Assembly (NCBI GenBank): GCA_003117195.1
Contig: BDSI01000231.1
Location: 41,596 to 105,595, forward strand
From: Eudorina sp. 2006-703-Eu-15
Taxonomy: Eukaryota > Chlorophyta > Chlorophyceae > Chlamydomonadales > Volvocaceae
Length of the DNA: 64,000 bases
Reading direction: 5' to 3'
Shown: positions 22,164-32,790 of the stretch, piece by piece
Position numbering within the stretch: position 1 is the first letter of the stretch
Layout of the letters: every line of letters begins with the position of its first letter
Position numbers and translations under genes: made by a program
Notes under the pieces: generated by a model
Databases searched by the model: none
Told to the model about the DNA's origin: nothing
Seen by the model: the letters and a program-made list of their open reading frames with translations, nothing else

Positions 22164-24159
22164 CTAATCGTCATTTCCCCCTCCCCCCATCATGTCCCCG
22201 AGGCCGTCCGCGAAGCCTTCCTCCGCCTCCTCCCGGCGCTCCTCCGCCTCCGATCGACGCTCCTCTTCCTCCTCCCGGCGCTCCTTCTCCCGGCGCTCCT
22301 CCTCCCGCTCCTCCTCCTCCTCTTCCTCGCTGCTCTCCTCGGACTCGCTGCTGCTGTCATCCTGCGCACACACGCACCAGGGTGCCACAGGGTGGAGAAC
22401 CGCCGGGGAGACAGCAAAGTCAGCAGCCGGGACAGATGACGCGGGTGACCCTAGTCGGTGGCCCTAGGAGTCTTGAAGGCCCAAACCTTGCCTACGGTAT
22501 TATAGCCCTGGGTTTCCCCCGGTTCCAAACCACCCTGCCTCTGCCCCACCCCATCAGCCATACCCACCACAACTGCACACACATCGACGCCCGTGGTGAT
22601 TCACCACATCTTCTTATCAACCCCAAACCACCAGCTGCCCCCTCTTGCCTCCTCTCTGCTATTCCTCTGGATGCGTGTTAGAACATCCAACCCCACCCTG
22701 ACAACACCCCGAGCAGCCCCCTCCCTCCCAGGGCGCCCCCTCCCCCACTCACGTGCTTCTTGCGGATGCCCGGGTCAACCGGCGAGATGCCCGAGATGCC
22801 GTACGCCCGCAGGTCCTCGCCCTCCGGCGGGATAACGTGCTGCTTCCAGGCCAGGCCGCTCTGGCGGTGCAGGACCGTCAGGAACGCGCCCTTGCCCTCG
22901 TCGTCCGTCGCAAAGATGCTCACGTCCTTGGTGATGTCATAGATGGCCTCGATCTTCGCACCCGCCAGTCGGAACAGCGGCTTGAAGTTCTCCACGCCGC
23001 CGGTCTGGGCGCCCGGCAGCCGCTCCATGATGTACGACCGGAAGTGCGTCTCCGTGGCCTCGTCATCGTAGGCCGCCGCGAACAGCTGGCCGTAGCGCGC
23101 CATGCCCACGGCCTGGCCCATGTCCGCGCACTGGCGGACCTTGGGGTCGTTGTCGATCGTCTCCGGCCAGAAGGTCACGTCCAGCTTGGCGGGATCGATC
23201 TCGAAGCGTCCCTTGCGGATCGCCTTGATATCCAGAGGGACGCGCGCCACCCAGGGCGTGATACGCTGCGAGCCGTCCTCGGTGAGCCCGCCGCGGCTGC
23301 CGTACTCCATCCACAGCTGACCGTTCTCCAGGTAGGCGCGCGCGCCCTCGCAGTTGGTGTGCGCCGTGTTCTCGCCGGCGGGGGGGTGCACCTTGAACGC
23401 CTTGACGCCGTGCGCCACCCACTTCTTCTTCTTCTGGGAGATCTTGAACAGCCACGCGTCGCCCTTGGACGTCATCGCCACGTAGAGCGGCTGTCTCTTG
23501 CCCACCACGGAGCCGTCGACCATGAAGAGGCACTCAAGGTCCATGGCCTCTGACAGGCCGCGGCCCTTGTCCTTGATGCGCACCGGCGTGAGGGTGCCAT
23601 CCGAAAGGCTGACCACCGTGAGGCGGGGCAGGCCCTTCTTCTTGTTGTCGTGCACCTGCGGGTGGCATGAGGGGGGCCGGGGACGGGGGATGAGCTCGCG
23701 GGCGGGCGGGAGGGGAGGAGAAGGACAGGTTTTCTTCCTCAGTGCCCATTTGGGTCGACGTGCCATCATAATCGGCAGAATTACACGCGGCTCCCTCGCA
23801 GTCTTAGTGCGTCCCTCGCATGGACCTGGACCTGATGGAAGGGCGGAGCTACCCTGCAAACATATCTCGCAAACATGTGGTCATCTTCCATACCAGCCAA
23901 CCCAACTTACGGCGAGGAAGTAGTTTGGCACCGGGGCACCTTGCGTGACCTTGGGCAAGTCGTCCACATTTGTGAGGAGGTGCCATTCCGTGGCGCCATC
24001 CTTGGGGGCTGGCGCAACCGCAGCGGCTGGAGCCGCGGCTGCTGGAGCTGAAGCTGAAGCTGGGGCAGGGGCCGCGGCCGAAGGCGCCGCTGCCTCCTCG
24101 GACTTGGGCTTTGCGCCGGCGGAGACTGGTGCCTGCAGGATCGACATTTGTTGCGACAT
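22164..24159 (-). CDS. Unrecognised conserved-looking protein, 449 residues
   Basis: Three exons, all phase 0: 24159-23911, 23655-22753 and 22361-22164 (stop TAG 22166-22164), giving 83 + 301 + 65 residues. I do not recognise the family. The first exon is Ala/Pro-rich (residues about 15-55) after a short N-terminus MSQQMSILQ, then TEWHLLTNVDDLPKV. The middle exon is a compact mixed alpha/beta-like region, with segments such as QPLYVAMTSKGDAWLFKIS, GQLWMEYGSRGGL, GMARYGQLFAAAYDDE and FRSYIMERLPG. Recurrent short strands ending in W/F with Gly turns would suit a beta-propeller or similar repeat fold, which is a guess. The last exon is almost wholly Glu/Arg/Ser (DDSSSESEESSEEEEEEER), a charged, probably helical or disordered tail. 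Exon structure and composition make it a real gene; its function is unknown. Confidence 0.75.
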
Positions 24160-25959
24160 GCACGAACGTTACTAAGACGTCCAGCTGTCCTCGGTTTGCA
24201 GGGACACACAAGCTTCCAAGAAAAAACAGTGGAGATGCGAATCAGCTCGCTGGCACACAAGCAACAAACTGGACGCGTGGAGTGTAACCGCCGGAAGGCC
24301 AACGAAGAGGGCCGCGGTCCGCGGCCCGTGAACCCTACTTGTCGCATCATGGTAGCAGTTTCAACAATAATATATTCCAGGAGCACATTCGAAATACACG
24401 CGTCCCGTCAGGTGGCGGCGTGTGTGAATGCCCTAGCACGGCCACTCCGCGAAGACATATCCCAAGCGATGTCCTGTGCGCACCTGGGCCTTGTCCTGAC
24501 CTTCCTTGGATGCGCCACAACCCACTGCAAATCAAGAAGATCGGGGACCGGAGGTCACATGGCCGGGCTGCTGGTGGGCGTGTGTGCGCGCGTCCCGAAT
24601 GCAGTCGACATAGTTCATCCGAATGCCAGTATCCAGCTCTATGTTCCTGCTGTCTGACATCACAGTCGGTGCAGCATGAACTTACTCTTTCGGAGCTTTG
24701 TTCGTCAGATGGTAAGAGGACGATGTCGCGTCGAAGATGCCGCCTAAGTTTTACGTTCAAAGTATCAACTAGCTACAGTGGATGTTTTTGGTGCCTACTG
24801 AATTCAATGTTGGAATGTGAGCGCAGTAAATTTTACGGAGAAGATAAACATACAAGTCAGATCAATCAAAATATATTGAGGTTATAGCCACCTTGGTAAG
24901 TGAAAGTGAAATTATTTGGAGGGACTGTTCCTCCGCTCGAAGGATCGTACAATCCGTACACAGCTCTAAGATGTGCAACGAGGATGTTCAATTGTCATCG
25001 ACATGCCACGATTAGGAAAGGGGTAGTTAATCAATATGCAGTAGAATGATTTAAACCCTGGCGTAATGGCTCGCGGTCACAAATGGCTACGGCGAAGTGC
25101 GGAGTGCGATATGGAATCGACCCTAGCACGCATGGTGTTTCTGCATATAGCTACATATAACTGAATAACGAAACAATACTTAGCATTGTTGCTGGTAAAT
25201 CCCCACGCGTTACCGCGTTTCGCGTGGTGACGCGTGGTGCGGGCTTGGGGCGGCCCGCGGTGCGGGCTTGGGGCCGCCGGGGGCCATACATGACCCCGCG
25301 TGCGCTCCATGTTTATTCTAGCGCTTTAGGGTTTAGGGTTTAGCTCCGCTCCGTGTTTATTCTCGTTGCCCGGAGGTTGCCACCGTACCTACGACCACAG
25401 CCCCCTAGCTGCATCATCCTTTGGAGACCGAAATCCATGATGCATCCGGATGCAGGGCCTCGCCTTTACGACTCCAACCGTAATGGCCGCGCAGGCAGCT
25501 CGGCCGTCGAGCCAATTGGGGTCCCGCGGCAGCACAGCAGCTCCTCGCACACCACCACGAAAGCTTTGCATCACCTCTATCTCCTGCATCGCGTCACCCC
25601 AACACCCACCAATCCACTCTTGCCACCATGCCAGACTATTAACGGATGGCGCGGAGCGCTGATCCACCATACCGACCTCACACACCACGCGTCGCCATGG
25701 CCCTGGGGCCACGACACACAACGCCTACGCACATCATCCTGCTGATGATGAGGCAGCCTCCTTGGAATGTTGCCGGGTACTCCTGGCTGCTGGCTGGCCC
25801 CGCTGTCGAGTGCCAAGAACCTTCTCAGGGCGTCCAGAGGAGAACCGTCAGACATGCATGTCTTTCTGCACCGGCCGCTGTCCTGCTTCTCATCGGCTGC
25901 TGTCCTGCCCTTCACCGGCTGCTGTCGTGCCTTTCCGCGCAGCTACTGCCCTGTCGCCC
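24160..25959. other. Gene-poor, AT-richer stretch
   Basis: No convincing exon on either strand. The base composition drops towards 45-50% GC in places (24700-25200). It holds the telomere-like tract at 25325-25343. Confidence 0.45.
25325..25343 (+). repeat. Interstitial telomere-like tract (TTTAGGG)2TTTAG
   Basis: TTTAGGGTTTAGGGTTTAG lies between two imperfect direct repeats: GCTCCATGTTTATTCTAG ending near 25321, and GCTCCGTGTTTATTCTCG starting near 25349. TTTAGGG is the plant-type telomere unit found in part of the green algae. Confidence 0.85.
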
Positions 25960-26426
25960 CGGTCGCATCCACGGCACTGCGGCACCGGTCCCTTCCCCGC
26001 ACACGGCAGTGGCAGATCCTCCGCGCTGTTGCTGCGTGTCATGGGGAGACACAGCGGGTTCCCGCACACCCGCAACTGCCGCATGGTCGCGTCCACCACG
26101 CAGGAGGGCGGCAGCATCGCCGTCACGGCCGCCAGGCCCCTGTTCTGGTTGCCGCGCAGCCTCAGGCGGTCCTCGGACCCTGGATCAGCCTCAGGCGGTC
26201 CTCGGACCCTGGAGCAGCCTCAGGCGGTCCTCGGACCCTGGAGCAGCCCCAGGCGGTCCTCGGACCCTGGATCGCCGCCGCCATCCCTCAACGCCGACGC
26301 GAGCTCCATAAAGTGCGCGACGCGGGTGTCCACCTCATCCAACTCGTGCCGCTGGCAGGCCTGTATCACGTCCTCCACGAGAGAGGCGCCCGAGGAGGTC
26401 TCCACAAACAGCAGTTCTCGGCTCAC
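25960..26426 (-). pseudogene. Possible decayed MYND-finger protein remnant
   Basis: Minus-strand reading contains RELLFVETSSGASLVEDVIQ and DEVDTRVAHFMELASALRDGG (26426 to about 26290), a 29-bp tandem repeat, then ATMRQLRVCGNPLC and LPLPCAGKGPVPQCRGCDR (about 26095-25960). The order NPxC ... LPLxxCAGC ... C resembles MYND zinc fingers that are common in volvocine algae. Here one cysteine is replaced by lysine, and the C-terminal Cys/His pairs are not found. The frame of the upstream and downstream parts is interrupted by the repeat. I read it as a fragment, not a working gene; the family assignment is tentative. Confidence 0.3.
26160..26275 (+). repeat. 29-bp tandem repeat, four copies
   Basis: Four copies of a 29-bp unit containing GGCGGTCCTCGGACCCTGGA, with AT/GC changes near the unit end. 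It interrupts the MYND-like remnant. Confidence 0.95.
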
Positions 26427-29116
26427 CTCCCCAGGAAACGCAAAGGGACGGAAGTGAGCGGCGGGGGCGGCGGTAGCGACGCCTCAGCTGTTGGGTCTGG
26501 CGGGGTATTTTGGAAGAGCCCGGGCAGCAAACGTTGCTCCAGCAAGCCTACATGCTCTGGGCAGCAAGCTGATCAGCTGGGGCCGGGCCGAAGTTGCGCA
26601 AGTGGCAGGCAACATACGTACAGCTATCTAGCGAGAGATCCAAGGGACGTGCGTACGAGCCACACACGCTGGTTTGCGGCTACAAGCAAGCTAGGCTTGG
26701 GCGTGGCGAGTGGTGCTTGGCATGACTAAGGGACCGCGTACTGACCCGATTCGCTGCTACGGCTGAAGCGGCTCGCACACCAGGGTGATTCGCGCCTCGC
26801 TGGGGAGGGCACGTACAGCAGCGGAAGCCACGTTCCGAACGTCTCTGCCCCCCTGCTGTGGCGCTGCGCAGCAGCCGTTGTGGCGGTGTGGTGGCGTCAC
26901 GCTACAGAACGTCGCTGGGTTCAGTCTCCCGCGACCCATACATCGACCCGGAACAGCCCTCAACGCCAAAACCGTTGACGTCCCATGGTGCAGCGCATCT
27001 TCTGCCGGCTTCCCACGTTCCCAGTCGGCACACAGCCCTGCACGTGACGGACTGCAGGTGTAGGTGTACGGCGCTCATCGACGTGTCGGACTCCCAACGG
27101 TGTGCACTCCTTTGCGCCCCGCCCATCCCCAGAACCGCACTGTGGAAGCCGTGCCGTGGGGCGTCCCCTCCAAGTCCGACCCGGCTCATACACGGTCGCC
27201 ATCGCGTGCGTTGGGACCACGGCTAGGGAAAGAGCCCGCTCAGGGGAGTTAGCCACCAGGGCGCCTTATTAAGAGCTTTGTGCTGTTGTGAACACACGAG
27301 CAGTCCCCACGTCACCCACCGACGCGTCATTGTCACCCGGCCTGGTCAATCGGGACCACAGGACCGCAACACGCGCGCGAACACGCCTCCACGTCCCACT
27401 CGCAATTCCCCCTTACCGTGCAGTGCAGTATTGCCTGCGTGGGGGAGGAATCGAGAAGCCCCCGAGGGGCCGGACGCCGGAGGGTGTCGCGAGGCCGCCG
27501 GGGTGAGGGCACAGTCATTCCATTCGCAGGTGGTGGTAAGGAGTGGGGGTGGTACTGAGGAGGAGAGCTCCGGACACCGCAACGCTGTACGGGGCCGCTT
27601 GCGGTGGACGGGTGGCTGACTGGCGGCTGTACGTCCGCGACCCCCCGCGTTGCCGTACGCCACACATGGGCTTCCGCGCCCTCGAAGGCAACTGCTGGTC
27701 GGCTAGGGGAGCGTGGGCGCGTCGTCGCAGTCCACCAGCAGCAGACCTGCACCCGAGAAGATGCCCGGCCCGCCTGATTTCATTACCGTTTGTTGTAAGA
27801 GCTGGCTATCGTTTCCCCGCCCAAGCAGTGCACTCGGTGGCATAATTGCGGTCGGGAACAGCAAAATCACACCCGCCCGTTTGTTTGCGGCGCTTGAACT
27901 CTAGGAACCGTGAGGACTCGAGCTTCTGTTTGCCATTGTGCATGTGCCGACCGTAGGCAGTCGAGCGCAATGTGCAAGTATGAGCAGGAAGTGTGTTGCC
28001 ATTGTGCATGTGCCGACCGTTGGTTTGAATCACAGGGTTTGGCCGTTTTCCGACAGTTTTACAACGCGCATAGGTAGATTGTAGGCACCTAGACCTTAAA
28101 TGTATTTATATGGTCCTACCTGGTGCTTGCCGTTGCGCTCTTGTTCGATGGGCCTCGCCCGGCCGATCATTTCGGACTGACCACGCCGGTGTCTTCAAGG
28201 GTGCAAATGTCCTGACCAGGTAGCCAGGCATGCGAAAAAGTGGTAGTGCGTGATATTTGCTGACCTGAAGACTGGCGTCGAAGGAGCTGTTGTTGCGCGC
28301 AACGCTCAGAAAACGGCCACGCAGCGTGGAGGCTCGCACCTTCCATGAACATCAAGATGGTTTAACTCCGCGTGCATCAAATGCTCCGCCCGGTTGGCTG
28401 GCAAGGGTTGGCTGGCAAGGGTTGCAGGGGCGCATTCCTTGCTCTGCCAGCCAGGTGGGTGGGTGTGGGTGGAAGCGGGTGTGGGTTTGAGCGTTGGGTG
28501 GGTGTGGGTTTGAGGGTGGGCATGGTGGGGCGTGGCGGGTGTGTGGGAGGGCGTGGTGGGGCGGGCGAGTGGGAAGGTATGCGTGGTGGGGTAGAGGACA
28601 GAGATGAGGTTGGCGGGCTTGGGTGGATGGAATGTTTAGACCAAGATCGCCGTGCGTATCTGGGCTATCTGGCGTATCTGGGCATGACGGCGGCCTTCGA
28701 AGCCACGGCAAAAGTAACGCTCACATGACCCCCGGCGTTTCCGACGTAGGAGGCGGTGCCCCGCGCGGGCGCCTCATCCGCCTGCCCACTACTATGTGCC
28801 GGGACACCTAGAAAGCATCCCCTGCGCTCCGCAACACATTCCCCTAGCCCCAGCAGAGGCGGATCTCACAGCGATTGAGATCATCTAACGAGTGCGATGT
28901 TGAAGTTCCGGTATCGGGAGGGACGACACGGCGTCGCTATTCATTTTATCCCCCCCCCCGCGTGTAGTCAAGACCAATTGTCTACACCAGTGAATAGAAA
29001 CGAAACGGCGCGCGGGATGCGCCGCCGTGCTAGCCAGCGGCCTGCAGCCCCCCACCCAAGTTGGCTGACCAGCAGTGAGTGCCGTACCTGCCGTTATTTG
29101 CCGTACTGCCGCGCAG
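26427..29116. other. Gene-poor stretch, no gene recognised
   Basis: Small open frames only. A minus-strand segment near 26757-26850 (VRNVASAAVRALPSEARITL) looks protein-like and could be an upstream part of the MYND-like remnant, but no splice sites link them. It contains 25-bp and 16-bp direct repeats and G/T-rich DNA at 28440-28600. Confidence 0.4.
27930..28020 (+). repeat. 25-bp perfect direct repeat, 66 bp apart
   Basis: TTGCCATTGTGCATGTGCCG plus ACCGT occurs at 27930-27954 and 27996-28020 without mismatch. The spacer holds a further partial GCAATGTGCA echo. Confidence 0.9.
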
Positions 29117-29336
29117 TCGGCCCATCAACGCCGCGCCTGAAGACGAGGAGGCGGAGGCGGTCTTCCACCAGGCCTTCATCCCGCGCCGGCTTGAGGAGGT
29201 GGTCAACTTCGAGCGCGACCACGAGCGGCTGCAGCGGGGAGGTCAAGAGACGGAGGGCATCTACTTCACCACCATCACGGGTATGAGGCAGGACGGGCCG
29301 GGGGCGCGCGCGCAGCCAGCGGTGCTGGAGGGGAAG
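29117..29336 (+). pseudogene. Orphan C-terminal fragment of a RIO1-type atypical kinase
   Basis: In frame after a plausible acceptor (CCGCGCAG, 29109-29116), the sequence encodes EDEEAEAVFHQAFIPRRLEE, VVNFERDHERLQ, then GIYFTTITGMRQDGPGARAQ and PAVLEGK. This follows the C-terminal end of RIO1/RIOK1 kinases (known pattern: EEVF..A.IPR.L.EV...ERD, then Y.T.TG.....G....P..LE), which act in late 40S ribosome maturation. No kinase-domain exons (GKEANVY-like loop, HADLSEYN, IDVSQ) were found anywhere upstream in the window, and the lysine-rich RIO1 tail is missing. Downstream the frame runs into the GCGGT microsatellite. It is either a truncated, displaced copy or the last exon of a gene with very distant exons. 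The similarity was judged by eye. Confidence 0.5.
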
Positions 29337-29462
29337 TCAAAAAGCCGGGGTCAGCGAGGGTTGAGGCGGGGGCGGATGCCTCCGACTCCGCAAGCACAAT
29401 CGGGGTACCGTAAGCAAGGGGGCAAGGGCGAAGGCGTCAGTGGTTGGGTCGCATGCTCATGG

Positions 29463-29820
29463 TGTTCGGTGTGGTGCGGTGCGGCGCGGTGCGGTGCGGC
29501 GCGGTGCGGTGCGGCGCGGTGCGGTGCGGCGCGGTGCGGTGCGGTGCGGTGCGGCGCGGTGCGGTGCGGCGCGGTGCGGTGTGGCGCGGTGCGGTGCGGC
29601 GCGGTGCGGTGCGGTGCGGCGCGGTGCGATGCGGCGCGGTGCGGTGCGGTGCGGCGCGGTGCGGTGCGGCGCGGTGCGGTGCGGTGCGGCGCGGTGCGGT
29701 GCGGCGCGGTGCGGTGCGGCGCGGTGCGGTGCGGTGCGATGCGGCGCGGTGCGGTGCGGCGCGGTGCGGTGCGGCGCGGTGCGGCGCGGTGCGGTGCGGC
29801 GCGGCGCGGTGCGGTGCGAC
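29463..29820 (+). repeat. GCGGTGCGGT/GCGGC microsatellite, about 355 bp
   Basis: A pentamer array alternating GCGGT, GCGGC and a few GCGAT units. It is strand-asymmetric (G-rich top strand) and produces long Arg/Ala/Cys/Gly open frames in several frames that should not be called genes. Short runs of the same motif occur at 7791-7825 and 18955-18977. Confidence 0.95.
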
Positions 29821-32790
29821 GAGAGCGGGCTGCAATGGTATGCTGGCCGAGCGCGGGGGAGCGGGGGCCGGTGCGGAAGAGGGAACGTGGGCGGTTTTAG
29901 GCTTGAGCTGGGCAAGGCGGGTTGAGCTGCGCCGGCCCGGCACATACAGCCGGACGGCCATTCCACCCGGGGCGCAGCGGCTCGACAGTCCAGCCGCAGG
30001 CAGCCCTCGCAGGCAAGGCAATGACCTGGGGTGTTGGGGACACGAGCTGGATGCGAAGCGCACGAGCAACCCAAATTGGCACGCCGCGGCCCGTCAGTTT
30101 GTTCACTACCGGACCTCCGTGCCATGAGCGTCCCGCGGGTCAGTCGCGCACTCGCGCTGCGCTGTGCTCCACATACCGGACGCATGTTCCTGATACCGTC
30201 CGTACTCATTTGGTGTGGGGGAGTGGCAAAGCTAGCCTCGCCCAAAGGTCGTCTTGCCCAGGTCCGCAGCCCTGGCCCCTTCGGTGGAGGATGTTCCCAC
30301 AGACCCACACGGTGTGCTAACGCGCCCATGGCCGGCTGGCTGGCTGGCTGGCTGGATTGGGCCCTTTACTGCATGCGAGCATGCCTACGAGCTATCTGGG
30401 CCCGCTGGAACGCCCGGTCGGGACTACGGGTCCACCTTGTAACGGTTACATAATGCCCAATCGGCGTGTGCTCAGCTGACTGTGTATGGGGAGTGGCGCG
30501 GAGGGTTGCAAGGTTTAGAGATTGGGTGGGGGGGAATGGCCGCGCTGTTTTGCTGCCGGGCCGGGTACGGGGAGGGGTGCCCTGCAGCAACCAACCTGCC
30601 TGAGAGCCCGACCCAACCTGCAGGACGGGCCGTCCGGGCAGGGTGGTGTATTAGCAAAGGGGGTTAGGTGCACGGTTCGGTGTGCGAGGACAACAGCGCA
30701 TTCGGTGTGTGAGGACGGGAGCGCGTGGAGGGGCGGGTGGGTGGGGTCGCTGGGTCCCCAGTGGAAGGTCAACGGGCGCTATGGGCCGCGAGCTCCTGGG
30801 ACTGAAGGCTGTTGGAGGGTAGCCGGATGGATCTACGCGGATACATGGCTGCGAGCCCGGTGTGTATGTGCGACCATGGTTGGTTGCCGGCGGGGGAGCC
30901 GGCACACGTACAGTTGCCGTGAGGCGGCTTGCAGTCGCGCGGCGGCGGTGGAAGTGTGGGCGGTTGCCGATAATCCGGCATGCAGCGATATGCCAGGGGG
31001 CTTCCGTATTAGCGGCCGCCGCGGGGAACGACACCGCGTGTTGCGGGCAGCGTTCCCTTGCAGCATGTGACAGCTCGACACAACAATCAACAAACTCAGC
31101 AGAAATGAACTTCAGATTGCATAGTAAGTGTTTCTTACGACCTTGTCTGAGCATTCGAAGATCGTGAAATGGTACATACTTGCATGCCTGACGCCATCGT
31201 CGTTCCCGTCTGGGAGACGCGCCAAACAGCAAGAGCGCGCATCGCATGCTGCACGTATATAATGATAACACTTGAAATGAACGAACACAACTACGGTAGG
31301 TGACAGAGCTGGTCTCAGAGCGCTTTGCAGTAATTGCAGCCACAACCTCCAGCCGAACTCCGCAAACTTCTCGCGCAATGCGACTCAACGCCTTCATTCT
31401 ACGAAGCAAAACTGGCTGGCTACGGCCGCGGCCTCGCCCACAGACTGCGCCATCCATATAACTTTTGTTCGGTTTTAGGATACCGCCATGCCAGCTTGTC
31501 CCTGCCCTTATCCTTGTCCTTGTACCTTTTGCAGTCTGGTTAAAAAGGCCTCAGGTTTATGCACCAAAAGCCAATCCCTGAAGCATGTACGAAGCAGCAG
31601 TAGTGACCTTGTCATCTTGTACGATGTAAACGTCAGTCATCCTATAAAACTTGCGGCTCCCCTTCTTTCTCACCTAAAAGCTGATATTAAAGCAGAAACA
31701 ACTCACTTGAATCTTTATTACTGCACTCTCGCTTAAGCGTAGGAGTCCATTCCTTGTCCTTTCGCTGTCCCGGAACGTTGCAGCCCTGTTAACTTGGTCG
31801 CGGCACCACAGCCTCAATGTTCAAGGTGAGCTCACGCTTCAAGAGGCGTTTGCTGGTCGCCAGTGCGTACGCTCCAAAGTCGATGCGAGCTCCCTTACCA
31901 ACAATCCCCGCTTGATTCGACTTTTTATTAGCTTCAATTTCATGGTAACATTGCTGCAGAGATATCGTGATAGCATTGCGGCAGAGATGTCACAACAAGG
32001 TCATCTTCCTGTCGACAGCGAAGTTGCCAGCGCCGCTGAAAACTCTTACGTGAGTGCTGGTTTATGGATATTATGCTATCAGACTGCAATCTGAAGCTCG
32101 TTTCGTGGCGTGACCATTGCGACAACGTGCGTCCGACCGCAACATGCTTGGCATGCCTGCTGGCTGCGAGAGGCAGACAAGGGTATTCATGTTTCTGGAT
32201 GCGGAAATGCAATTCGTCGGTTTGCGCACTGATCTGGGATCACATTGTGCTTCGTGGCCAAGAAGTGGTGCCTTTGGTGTTCGTGAACCGCGTATCGATC
32301 CCGCCGCGCCTTTCCTTCCCTCGCACAGACCCGAGTGACCCGCGAAGCTTGCTGACCAAGGCCGAAGGCTGACAAACCGACGCGCACAAGACGACTCTCA
32401 GTCCCAGATCGACGGTGTCGAAGACCGCTGCAGTGGGCGCGCGTACGTCGGTCAAGGTCACCATCCGTTCTATGAAGGCTGCCATGGTCCCTCAAGAGGT
32501 GGCCGTCTGCAACACTGCCGCCGCTGTCATGTTCATCGTCTACGCGTTTTGGATCCATCAAGATCGACTCGTCAACACCGGTGATCGACCATCGCGGCAT
32601 GGAGGTACCAGCCCTGATGCGCGATATGATAAGTTTGCTATGGGGATTTACATCAGATTGTTGAGAAGCCCGAAGCGAGGCGATGAGGACCGTAGGGATC
32701 TATGCGTGGGTGGGGACTGGGGAGAGCCTGGCTGTGGAGATGGACCTATCCGTGGGTGGGGTGGGCCGGGCTGTGGAGAAGGACCTAAGC
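29821..32790. other. Gene-poor stretch left of the satellite
   Basis: No gene is recognised. A 268-codon minus-strand frame spans 30651-31457 but has no domain and no splice support. From about 31080 to 32650 the composition is lower in GC than most of the window. A possible plus exon 31960-32049 (acceptor CTGCAG, donor GTGAGT) could not be extended. (GGCT)5 lies at 30334-30356. Confidence 0.4.

Noticed and set aside
22678..23553. 266-codon plus-strand frame opposite the unknown gene
   Set aside because: Antisense shadow of the 301-residue minus-strand exon, rich in Arg/His/Leu as expected for a complement frame.
29437..30329. Arg/Ala/Cys-rich frames of 200-290 codons on both strands
   Set aside because: Generated by the GCGGT/GCGGC microsatellite.
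30651..31457. 268-codon minus-strand frame
   Set aside because: It is the longest unexplained frame outside repeats, but has no recognisable domain, no splice context and a Pro/Arg/His-rich end typical of chance frames in GC-rich DNA.
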